A stretch of 12,278 bases of DNA. Origin: Lachnospiraceae bacterium. Lineage in GTDB: Bacteria; Bacillota_A; Clostridia; Lachnospirales; Lachnospiraceae. Position 1 is the stretch's first letter. Every line of letters begins with the position of its first letter. The position numbers and the translations under genes were made by a program. The stretch lies in assembly GCA_017613595.1 (NCBI GenBank), contig JAGADM010000096.1, positions 1 to 12,278 of the forward strand. The letters are read 5' to 3'. The notes beneath the pieces were generated by a model that saw only the letters and a program-made list of their open reading frames with translations, was not told where the DNA came from and ran no database searches. Below are positions 6,911 through 12,278 of the stretch, in pieces.

Positions 6911-6949
6911 GTACCGCCTGACACCCATCATTTGGGCTTCGGGCGGTAC
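6911..6949. repeat. Palindrome copy 4
   Basis: Arms GTACCGCCTG (6911-6920) and CGGGCGGTAC (6940-6949) pair over 10 positions with one T/G wobble in a plus-strand RNA. The loop begins ACACCC as in copy 1 and contains a further CCCA/TGGG pairing. Confidence 0.85.
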
Positions 6950-7005
6950 AAGACGGCGTAAAGAAAGGATTGCCGGAAAATAGGACGGACAGCAACGCAC
7001 CCAAG

Positions 7006-7042
7006 AAAAGCGGCCTGCTCCCGGACATCCGGGAGCAGGCCG
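7006..7042 (-). terminator. Rho-independent terminator of the glgC-glgD operon
   Basis: A perfect 14-bp GC-rich stem (7011-7024 with 7029-7042, loop ACAT) is followed on the minus strand by CTTTTCTT. It begins 22 nt after the glgD stop codon and closes the operon, so glgA or glgP is not part of this transcript. Confidence 0.9.
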
Positions 7043-7064
7043 TAGGCATGTTGCTCAATGTCGC

Positions 7065-8177
7065 TTAGTATCTCTCCGCCTTCTCGTCTACGATCAGGAT
7101 TTCGCCTTCGCCGACACGGCGCGCCCCTTCGGGGATGGTGCCGCGGCTCTCGACGATACAGTTTTCAATGTAAGCGCCGTCGCGAATCTGCACATCGTTC
7201 AGGATGATGGAATTCTTGATGGTTACATTGTTGCCGATATAAACCTTTTTGAAGATTACGGAGTTCTCAACCACACCGTTTACAATGCTTCCGGAAGCAA
7301 TCAGGCTGTTCTTGACAACCGCGGTCGGATTGTACTTCGCCGGCGGAAGATCATCCACCTTCGAGTAGATATCCGGATACTGCTTGAAGAAGCTGTCGCG
7401 GATCTCGCGGTTCAGGAAATCCATATTGGTCCGGTAGTAGTCGTTTACGGTCGCGATATTGCTCCAGTAGCCTTCCATCCGGTATGCGCAAATCTTCTTC
7501 TGATTCTTATAGCGGGTCAGTACGCCGCTTACGAAATCGAAGTTGTTGTTCTTGATTGACTTCTCGAGAAGCTCGAGAAGAAGACGGCGGCGGATTACGT
7601 AAACGCCGGTCGAAACGATACGGTTCGCGGACTGCAGCGGCTTCTCCTCAAAACTGATAATCCGGTTCTCGTCGTCCGTCACAACCGTACCGAAGCGGGA
7701 ATTGTCCACGCCCTCGGGAAGCTCGGTCGTCACAACGGTAATATCCGCAAGCGTATCAATGTGCGCGTTGATTACCTGGTTATAATCGAGCTTATAGATG
7801 CCGTCGCCGGAAGCGATAACCACATACGGCTCATGGCTGTTCTGCAGAAAATCCTTGTTCTGATACAGGGCATCCGCCGTGCCGCGATACCAGAACGCAT
7901 TCTCCTGCGTAATGGTCGGCGCGAACAGATACAGACCTCCCTGTTTACGTCCGAAATCCCACCATTTGGAGGAATTCAGATGCTCATGCAGGGAACGGGA
8001 ACTGTACTGCGTCAGTACCGCAACCTTCTGAATATGGGAATTGGTCATGTTGGAAAGGGCAAAATCCACCGCGCGGTAGCTGCCCGCTACAGGCATCGCG
8101 GCGATTGCTCTTCGGCTGGTAAGTTCCTGCATCCGGCTACTGTTGCCGCCGGCTAAAATAATACCGATTGCTTTCAC
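7065..8177 (-). CDS. glgD: Glucose-1-phosphate adenylyltransferase subunit GlgD
   Basis: The 370-residue product has a nucleotidyltransferase domain followed by left-handed beta-helix repeats near the C-terminus (for example [20 protein letters not shown] and [18 protein letters not shown]). It retains [10 protein letters not shown] (about 123-132) and FEEKP. The N-terminal loop is degenerate: [20 protein letters not shown], where GlgC has GGQGSRL and the AKPA lysine. Loss of that lysine and of the GxGxRL pattern agrees with GlgD as a regulatory partner that changes GlgC kinetics in Firmicutes. The start is GTG at 8177, with AGGTG about 7 nt upstream; GTGA overlaps the glgC stop by 4 nt, so translation is probably coupled. 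Role: glycogen synthesis in the cytoplasm, as part of a GlgC/GlgD hetero-oligomer (family knowledge). Confidence 0.95.
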   Translation of the reverse strand: MKAIGIILAGGNSSRMQELTSRRAIAAMPVAGSYRAVDFALSNMTNSHIQKVAVLTQYSSRSLHEHLNSSKWWDFGRKQGGLYLFAPTITQENAFWYRGTADALYQNKDFLQNSHEPYVVIASGDGIYKLDYNQVINAHIDTLADITVVTTELPEGVDNSRFGTVVTDDENRIISFEEKPLQSANRIVSTGVYVIRRRLLLELLEKSIKNNNFDFVSGVLTRYKNQKKICAYRMEGYWSNIATVNDYYRTNMDFLNREIRDSFFKQYPDIYSKVDDLPPAKYNPTAVVKNSLIASGSIVNGVVENSVIFKKVYIGNNVTIKNSIILNDVQIRDGAYIENCIVESRGTIPEGARRVGEGEILIVDEKAERY

Positions 8178-9448
8178 TGTTCGTCACCTGCCTTTACCAA
8201 ACTCTGTCCGCTTTCGAGCACTCCGTTCGGATACTCCGAAGCGTCCGTCTTTCCGTAGATGACGGTATTCTTTCCGACCGTAACGCCGGCGGGAATTACG
8301 GAATCCTCTCCGATGGTTACAAGTCCCTCATTGTAAATATTCGGCTTCCAGTTGTTCGGGCGTTCCTCGCCGACGCCGATGCGGCAGCCGTCGCCGATCG
8401 ATACATTCTCCGCGATAATCGCTTTCTCGACGTAAGTACCCGCGCCGATTACGGTTCCCTTCATGACAATGGAATCGCGCACCACGGCACCCTTCTCAAT
8501 TGTGACGCCTTCGCCGATAACGGAATTGTGAACCTCGCCGTAAACCTCGGTACCCTCGCCGATAATCGCGCGGTTGATTACCGCGTCGCCTGCGATGTAC
8601 TGCGGGCGGATCATATCGCTCTTCGTGTAAATCTTCCAGTACTCATCGTACAGGTCGAAAATCGGAACGATATCAATCAGTTCCATGTTGGCCGCCCAGT
8701 AAGAACTAAGCGTTCCGACATCCTTCCAGTAACCGTTGAATTCGTATGCGAAGACACGGTCGCCGCGGTTATGGCAATACGGAATGATGTGCTTACCGAA
8801 GTCGCAACCTTCCTGATCGGAAAGGGTAATCAGCGCCTCCTTAAGCACCTTCCAGGTAAAGATATAGATACCCATCGAAGCAAGATTGCTTCTCGGATTC
8901 TTCGGTTTCTCCTCGAACTCGGTGATGCGCATGTCGCTGTCGGTGATTACAACGCCGAAACGGCTTGCTTCCTCCCACGGAACCGGAATCGTCGCGAGCG
9001 TAATGTCCGCGTTGTTCCGCTTGTGGTAGTCGAGCATCTCCTCATAGTCCATCTTATAGATATGGTCGCCGCCGAGCACCAGAACATACTCCGGATTATA
9101 GTACTCCATGAAGCGCAGGTTCTGATAGATTGCATTGGCCGTTCCGGTATACCACTCCGCATTCGTGCTCTTCTCATACGGAGGCAGGATGGAAACACCG
9201 CCGATATTGCGGTCCAGATCCCACGGAATACCGATTCCGATATGCGTATTGAGCCGAAGCGGCTGATACTGCGTCAGCACACCGACCGTGTCCACACCGG
9301 AATTGATACAGTTACTTAACGGGAAGTCAATGATGCGGTACTTTCCTCCGAAACCGACCGCCGGTTTTGCCACGCTCTGCGTCAGGACGCCGAGACGCGA
9401 TCCCTGTCCGCCTGCAAGCAGCATGGCTATCATCTCTTTCTTAATCAC
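8174..9448 (-). CDS. glgC: Glucose-1-phosphate adenylyltransferase, catalytic subunit GlgC
   Basis: The 424-residue enzyme makes ADP-glucose and pyrophosphate from ATP and glucose 1-phosphate, the committed step of bacterial glycogen synthesis. Visible motifs are [16 protein letters not shown] (8-23) with [16 protein letters not shown] (K28), the catalytic [10 protein letters not shown] (D128), and FEEKPK for sugar phosphate binding. Hexapeptide repeats of a beta-helix ([20 protein letters not shown] and onward) fill the C-terminal third. Length is normal for the family. The start is GTG at 9448, with AGGGG 7 nt upstream; the next ATG at 9433 would place the ribosome binding site too far and shorten the first strand. 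It is the first gene of a two-gene operon with glgD. No glgA, glgB or glgP is in the window. Confidence 0.97.
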   Translation of the reverse strand: MIKKEMIAMLLAGGQGSRLGVLTQSVAKPAVGFGGKYRIIDFPLSNCINSGVDTVGVLTQYQPLRLNTHIGIGIPWDLDRNIGGVSILPPYEKSTNAEWYTGTANAIYQNLRFMEYYNPEYVLVLGGDHIYKMDYEEMLDYHKRNNADITLATIPVPWEEASRFGVVITDSDMRITEFEEKPKNPRSNLASMGIYIFTWKVLKEALITLSDQEGCDFGKHIIPYCHNRGDRVFAYEFNGYWKDVGTLSSYWAANMELIDIVPIFDLYDEYWKIYTKSDMIRPQYIAGDAVINRAIIGEGTEVYGEVHNSVIGEGVTIEKGAVVRDSIVMKGTVIGAGTYVEKAIIAENVSIGDGCRIGVGEERPNNWKPNIYNEGLVTIGEDSVIPAGVTVGKNTVIYGKTDASEYPNGVLESGQSLVKAGDEQ

Positions 9449-9484
9449 GCGATCACCCCTAACTGTCAGAATTCTAATGTATCT

Positions 9485-9490
9485 ATTATA
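9485..9490 (-). promoter_or_regulatory. Candidate -10 element of the glgC-glgD promoter
   Basis: A perfect TATAAT on the minus strand lies 37 nt before the glgC start codon. At the right distance upstream there is only a T-rich stretch (CTTTTT) and no recognisable -35 box. Promoter plausible from position, but possibly activator-dependent. Confidence 0.5.
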
Positions 9491-9533
9491 ATATCACACG
9501 CGGGGAAAAAAAGGAACAGATTTCGGAAAAACA

Positions 9534-9561
9534 TTGTATTTTCACAAGATTATGCTATGAT
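9534..9561 (+). promoter_or_regulatory. Probable sigma-A promoter of murC
   Basis: TTGTAT (9534-9539) and TATGAT (9556-9561) with a 16-nt spacer lie about 43 nt before the murC start. It is divergent from the glgC promoter region; the two -10 elements are about 65 bp apart. Confidence 0.65.
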
Positions 9562-9603
9562 AAGAGAGGATTTTTGAGACAAATGTGATAAGGAATGCAA
9601 AAT

Positions 9604-11007
9604 ATGTTTACAATCGACCTTCAAAAACCGATTCACATACACTTCATCGGCATCGGCGGAATCAGCATGAGCGGACTCGCCGAGCTGCTTCTGAAGCGTG
9701 GATTTACAATCAGCGGCTCCGACCGTACGAAGAGCGACCTGACCGAGAACCTCGAACGGCTCGGGGCGAAGGTTTACTATTCGCAGGTTGCCTCGAACTT
9801 AAGCAAAGATATCGATGTGGTTGTATATACGGCCGCCATCCATGAAGATAATGAAGAATATGCTGCCGCGAAGGCAATGGGACTCCCGATGATGGACCGC
9901 GCCGAACTGCTCGGCCAGCTGTCCGCGACCTATCCGATTGCCATCGGCGTCTCCGGAACACACGGCAAGACGACGACAACCGGAATGCTCGCAACCATCC
10001 TGATGGAGGCGGAGCAGGACCCGACCGTTTCGCTCGGCGGGCGCATGCCTTCCCTCGGCGGAAACCTCCGCATCGGACATTCTTCCGTATTTCTCTTCGA
10101 AGCCTGCGAATATACGAACAGTTTTCTGAAATTTCATCCGAGTGATGCATTGATTCTGAATATTGATGCGGACCACCTGGATTTCTTCAAGGATATCGAC
10201 GACATCCGCCATTCGTTCCACATGTTTGCGGAACGGATTCCCGAGGACGGACATCTGATTATCAATGGTGAGATTCCGAACCTTGAGAGGTTCCTCGAGG
10301 GACTGCACGGAACCGTCGACACTTACGGACTTCTTCCGGAAGGCGTTGCTCCTTCCGATTCGCCGTATCGGTATACTGCGGCAAATGTCACATTTGACGA
10401 TATGGGATGCGCCTCCTACGACCTGTACCGTGACGGCGCTTTTGTAGACCGGATGAAGCTCTCAGTCATCGGCATTCATAACGTTTCCAATTCGCTGGCC
10501 GCCATTGCGGAAGCATATCTCAGAGATATTCCCGCAGAGGTCATCAAGCGGGCGCTTCTTTCCTTTACCGGAACCGAGCGTCGCTTCGAGAAGAAGGGCG
10601 TTCGTGAGGGCGTCACCGTTGTTGATGACTACGCGCACCATCCGACCGAGATTGCCGCAACGCTTCACGCGGCACTCGGATATCCGCACAAGAGACTCTT
10701 CGTCGTATTCCAGCCGCACACCTTCACGCGTACCCTGGCGCTTCGAAAAGAATTCGTTCAGGCGCTCTCGATTGCGGACGTGGTTGTCCTTGCAGACATC
10801 TATGCGGCAAGAGAGGTCGACGACGGCGAAATCTCCTCCCGCGATTTGGCCGATGATCTCGGAAAAATGGGCAAGGAAGCGTATTATTTTCCGTCATTTG
10901 AAAAAATCGTCGAATTTCTGAAAAAAAATTGTGTCAACGGCGATTTGTTGATAACTATGGGAGCCGGAAACGTAGTAAATGTCGGCATTTCCCTGTTACA
11001 AAGTTAA
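9604..11007 (+). CDS. murC: UDP-N-acetylmuramate--L-alanine ligase
   Basis: The 467-residue cytoplasmic enzyme adds the first L-alanine to UDP-MurNAc in peptidoglycan synthesis. All three Mur ligase domains are visible: the Rossmann-like start IHFIGIGGISMSGLAELL (about 12-29), the ATP-binding GVSGTHGKTTTTGM (115-128) with EACEYTNSF (167-175) and NIDADHLDFF (186-195), and the C-terminal VVDDYAHHPTEI (339-350) with FQPHTFTRT and DIYAAREV. Length is normal for MurC. The start is ATG at 9604, because AAGGA (9590-9594) lies 9 nt upstream. An ATG at 9595 directly abuts that ribosome binding site and would only add three residues. The gene is monocistronic here, not in a dcw cluster, and is followed by a terminator made from DnaA boxes. 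Confidence 0.97.
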   Translation: MFTIDLQKPIHIHFIGIGGISMSGLAELLLKRGFTISGSDRTKSDLTENLERLGAKVYYSQVASNLSKDIDVVVYTAAIHEDNEEYAAAKAMGLPMMDRAELLGQLSATYPIAIGVSGTHGKTTTTGMLATILMEAEQDPTVSLGGRMPSLGGNLRIGHSSVFLFEACEYTNSFLKFHPSDALILNIDADHLDFFKDIDDIRHSFHMFAERIPEDGHLIINGEIPNLERFLEGLHGTVDTYGLLPEGVAPSDSPYRYTAANVTFDDMGCASYDLYRDGAFVDRMKLSVIGIHNVSNSLAAIAEAYLRDIPAEVIKRALLSFTGTERRFEKKGVREGVTVVDDYAHHPTEIAATLHAALGYPHKRLFVVFQPHTFTRTLALRKEFVQALSIADVVVLADIYAAREVDDGEISSRDLADDLGKMGKEAYYFPSFEKIVEFLKKNCVNGDLLITMGAGNVVNVGISLLQS

Positions 11008-11009
11008 AT

Positions 11010-11168
11010 CTATCCACATTATCCACAGCGTATACGACAATTATCGTTGTGGATAATTTTTTGCAGGGGTTTCCCACAGGAATATGGCTCTGAAAGGCTT
11101 ATATCTGCTTGCTTTTTTGATTGTGGATAAACTCCGCCGCCCCGCCGGGGGTTCCGATTTTATCCACT
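11010..11168. promoter_or_regulatory. DnaA-box cluster
   Basis: Three exact TTATCCACA boxes lie at 11019-11027 (plus), 11048-11056 (minus) and 11122-11130 (minus). Single-mismatch boxes are CTATCCACA at 11010-11018, directly abutting the first, and TTATCCACT at 11160-11168; TTTCCCACA at 11070-11078 is weaker. Six such sites in 160 bp is far above chance. The cluster lies between murC and a DnaD-type gene, about 45 bp upstream of that gene's promoter. T-rich runs and a short GC-rich block (11131-11151) lie between boxes. It could be an autonomous DnaA-binding cluster, an operator for the DnaD gene or, less likely, part of an origin. DnaA binding is inferred from the boxes. Confidence 0.8.
11018..11062 (+). 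terminator. murC terminator whose stem consists of two DnaA boxes
   Basis: ATTATCCACA (11018-11027) and TGTGGATAAT (11048-11057) are a perfect 10-bp inverted repeat, with an inner ACGA/TCGT stem (11034-11037, 11044-11047). A run of six T (11057-11062) follows, 11 nt after the murC stop codon begins the structure. The stem is AU-rich for a terminator, so efficiency is uncertain. Both arms are exact DnaA boxes. Confidence 0.65.
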
Positions 11169-11213
11169 CTATCAACATTCAAATTCTACGCGATTAGGCT
11201 GTGTTTCCGCCTA

Positions 11214-11242
11214 TTTACAAACCCTTTCGGCTGGGTTATAAT
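11214..11242 (+). promoter_or_regulatory. Sigma-A promoter of the DnaD-type gene
   Basis: TTTACA (11214-11219) and TATAAT (11237-11242) are separated by exactly 17 nt, giving a start near 11249. A small inverted repeat TAGGC/GCCTA (11195-11199, 11209-11213) abuts the -35 and could be an operator; that part is weak. Confidence 0.88.
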
Positions 11243-11250
11243 GTGGACGC

Positions 11251-11293
11251 TTGGGGTAAATCTGCCCCAAAAACCGGATAACGATAGTTATCC
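11251..11293 (+). promoter_or_regulatory. Two hairpins in the 5' leader of the DnaD-type gene
   Basis: TTGGGG/CCCCAA (11251-11256, 11265-11270, 8-nt loop) lies at the very start of the predicted transcript. GGATAAC/GTTATCC (11276-11282, 11287-11293, GATA loop) follows. Neither has a T-tract. The ribosome binding site AGGGGGC is further downstream and stays free; GGGG/CCCC pairing with it is possible. They might stabilise the mRNA or tune translation. Confidence 0.45.
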
Positions 11294-11318
11294 AATGCCG
11301 AATAGGGGGCTCTTTTCC

Positions 11319-12278
11319 ATGTGCACGATCGGGTTAATCTCGAAATCGAATCCGAACACCGTAACGGAGATTCCGAACCGCTTCATCGACGAGTTTATGG
11401 TCGAGGCGAACGGGACCTACGTGAAGGTTTACCTGTATCTGCTGCGCCATCTGGAAGAGGGCATGGATTTCTCCGTGTCTGAGATTGCCGAACTTCTCGA
11501 CTGCACGGAGAATTTCTTACTGAAAGCACTGAATTACTGGACCAAGCAGGGAATTCTCGAGTATACCGTGTCGGGTAACGGGACGGTCGAATCCATCAAC
11601 CTGATTGACCTGTCCGATTACCGGCCGAAGACGAGAGCCGTTGCCGAACCGCAGAGACCCGCGGCGCAGAAACCCGCGCCGAAGACTGCCGTTCAGAAGG
11701 TCGACATCGACGCGATGGCAGAGGACGAGAACGTTCCCTTCATTCTTTCGACGCTTGAGCAGTATTTCGCAAGACCGCTCTCCAGAGAGGAATCCGACAC
11801 GGCGCTTTACATCTACGGCGGACTCGGTTTCTCCTGCGACCTTCTTCTGTTTTTATACGAAAAATGCATCGACGCCGGCAAGACCTCGTCGAAATATATC
11901 AATAAAGTAGCGCTTTCCTGGAATGAAGCCGGAATTGCATCCGTGGAGGATGCCGAGAATTATCTTCTGATGAACGGTGAAGCGTTCGGCGCCGTCCGCG
12001 ATGAGTTCGGACTCTCCGGTTCTCTCGGAACCTCGCAGATCCGTTATCTCCGGACCTGGGTCCGAGACTGGCATATGCCGACGGAGCTGATCCGAGAGGC
12101 ATGCTCCCGCGCAATGCTTCGAAAGGGCGCAAACTTCAGCTACGCGAACAGCATCTTAAAGAGCTGGCATGAATCCGGCGCCGTATCGGCCGAAGACGTG
12201 GAGCGGCTTGACGAAGCGCACAAGATGGAAGAAGACAATAAGCACAAGGCGCCTGCTGCCAAATCTACAGCGCAGAAG
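11319..12278 (+). CDS. DnaD-domain replication initiation protein, 3' end missing at window edge
   Basis: The frame from ATG 11319 stays open for 320 codons to the window end, with no stop; AGGGGG lies about 9 nt before the ATG. The protein has an N-terminal winged-helix region (about 15-100, for example YVKVYLYLLRHL and SVSEIAELLDCTENFLLKAL), which resembles the DnaD N-terminal domain. An Ala/Pro/Lys/Gln-rich linker follows (about 103-128). Two tandem DnaB_2/DnaD-type helical domains follow: about 139-215, ending YINKVALSWNEAG, and about 225-290, ending YANSILKSWHESG, which is the conserved 'Yxx(x)IL-x-W' signature. Residues 291-320 are charged. DnaD-type proteins remodel DNA at the origin and help load the helicase through DnaB/DnaC/DnaI. 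A helicase loader gene (dnaC-like) often follows in Clostridia but would lie beyond the window. Confidence 0.93.
   Translation, partial: MCTIGLISKSNPNTVTEIPNRFIDEFMVEANGTYVKVYLYLLRHLEEGMDFSVSEIAELLDCTENFLLKALNYWTKQGILEYTVSGNGTVESINLIDLSDYRPKTRAVAEPQRPAAQKPAPKTAVQKVDIDAMAEDENVPFILSTLEQYFARPLSREESDTALYIYGGLGFSCDLLLFLYEKCIDAGKTSSKYINKVALSWNEAGIASVEDAENYLLMNGEAFGAVRDEFGLSGSLGTSQIRYLRTWVRDWHMPTELIREACSRAMLRKGANFSYANSILKSWHESGAVSAEDVERLDEAHKMEEDNKHKAPAAKSTAQK

Larger units (their letters stand above)
6630..6949. repeat. Array of four 39-bp palindromes at 93-94 bp period
   Basis: Four copies of a palindrome with arms GTACCGCC and GGCGGTAC start at 6630, 6724, 6818 and 6911. Each copy is exactly 39 bp from arm end to arm end, and the gaps are 55, 55 and 54 bp. 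The arms are nearly identical while the loops have diverged. The gaps after copies 2 and 3 are clearly related: both contain CAAAAC(A/C)ATGC and, further on, GCTTGTGC(C/T)CATTT. So the whole 94-bp unit was probably duplicated in tandem. The array lies between the glgD terminator and the sigma-factor operon. It could be a structured RNA, a set of protein-binding sites or a REP-like intergenic repeat; the strand is undetermined. No family is recognised. Confidence 0.85.
6447..7005. other. Gene-free stretch between the sigma operon and the glgD terminator
   Basis: About 560 bp with no convincing gene. Open frames of 60-80 codons cross the palindromes on both strands, but they have no ribosome binding sites and their predicted peptides only reflect the repeated DNA. 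The part next to the sigma gene (6447-6560) should contain the operon promoter; it includes a 10-bp palindrome, TGAAGCTTCA (6484-6493). The rest is the palindrome array described separately. No tRNA or known riboswitch is seen. Confidence 0.7.

Noticed and set aside
6630..6949. The evenly spaced 39-bp palindromes look like a CRISPR array.
   Set aside because: Only the 8-10 bp arms are conserved, the interiors differ, the gaps of 54-55 bp are too long and partly alike, and no cas gene is in the window.
6630..6949. Integron attC sites.
   Set aside because: The arms lack the GTTRRRY/RYYYAAC core, and no cassettes with genes lie between copies.
6570..6961. Small open frames across the palindrome array on both strands (60-80 codons).
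   Set aside because: No ribosome binding sites; the peptides only mirror the repeated DNA, and the 94-bp period would shift the frame between copies.
7011..7042. A fifth copy of the 39-bp palindrome.
   Set aside because: The spacing is close (100 bp), but the arms are unrelated (CGGCCTGCTCCCGG) and it is the glgD terminator.
8168..9319. Long plus-strand open frame (383 codons) opposite glgC.
   Set aside because: Antisense shadow of glgC; the product has no recognisable motif and the minus-strand frame is a complete, conserved enzyme.
11010..11300. Chromosomal replication origin oriC.
   Set aside because: DnaA boxes are present, but dnaA, dnaN, recF and gyrB are absent, and there is no clear AT-rich unwinding region with DnaA-trio repeats. 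Possible but not supported here.

Overview
The window reads as chromosomal DNA from a low-GC-lineage Gram-positive anaerobe of the Clostridia, most likely Lachnospiraceae. This rests on a T-box leader with a tryptophan-type specifier, a glgC-glgD pair, SPII lipoproteins with Thr/Pro/Glu-rich linkers, a clostridial-style ECF sigma operon and a DnaD-type primosome gene. The lineage is inferred from gene families and style; there is no rRNA or other marker gene here.

Layout. Positions 1-9448 are transcribed leftward (minus strand) and 9604-12278 rightward. From the left: the start of an unrecognised minus-strand gene (1-103); a TrpB2-type tryptophan synthase beta gene (241-1611) behind a complete T-box leader (about 1724-1992) with a consensus promoter (1999-2027); a tightly packed five-gene minus-strand operon (2091-6446) coding for an ECF sigma factor, a small single-pass membrane protein that is probably its anti-sigma factor, a membrane-anchored exported protein, a solute-binding-protein-like lipoprotein and a second lipoprotein; about 500 bp without a gene (6447-7005) holding four 39-bp palindromes at a 93-94 bp period; then glgD and glgC (7065-9448), the ADP-glucose pyrophosphorylase subunits. 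A divergent intergenic region separates glgC from murC (9604-11007). After murC comes a cluster of DnaA boxes (11010-11168), a strong promoter, a leader with two hairpins, and a DnaD-domain replication gene (11319 to the window end) that is open at the right edge.

How the genes work together. The trpB2 gene looks controlled by tRNA-Trp charging. The sigma operon looks like a self-contained cell-envelope sensing or response module: the regulator pair comes first and three exported proteins follow, with ATGA overlaps suggesting coupled translation. GlgC and GlgD make ADP-glucose for glycogen; their genes overlap by 4 nt. The DnaA boxes lie between murC and the DnaD-type gene, two of them apparently doubling as the murC terminator stem, which suggests a link between the initiator DnaA and expression of a primosome component.

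Most worth a second look: the palindrome array at 6630-6949, the DnaA-box cluster and DnaA-box terminator at 11010-11168, and the ECF operon with its unrecognised exported proteins.
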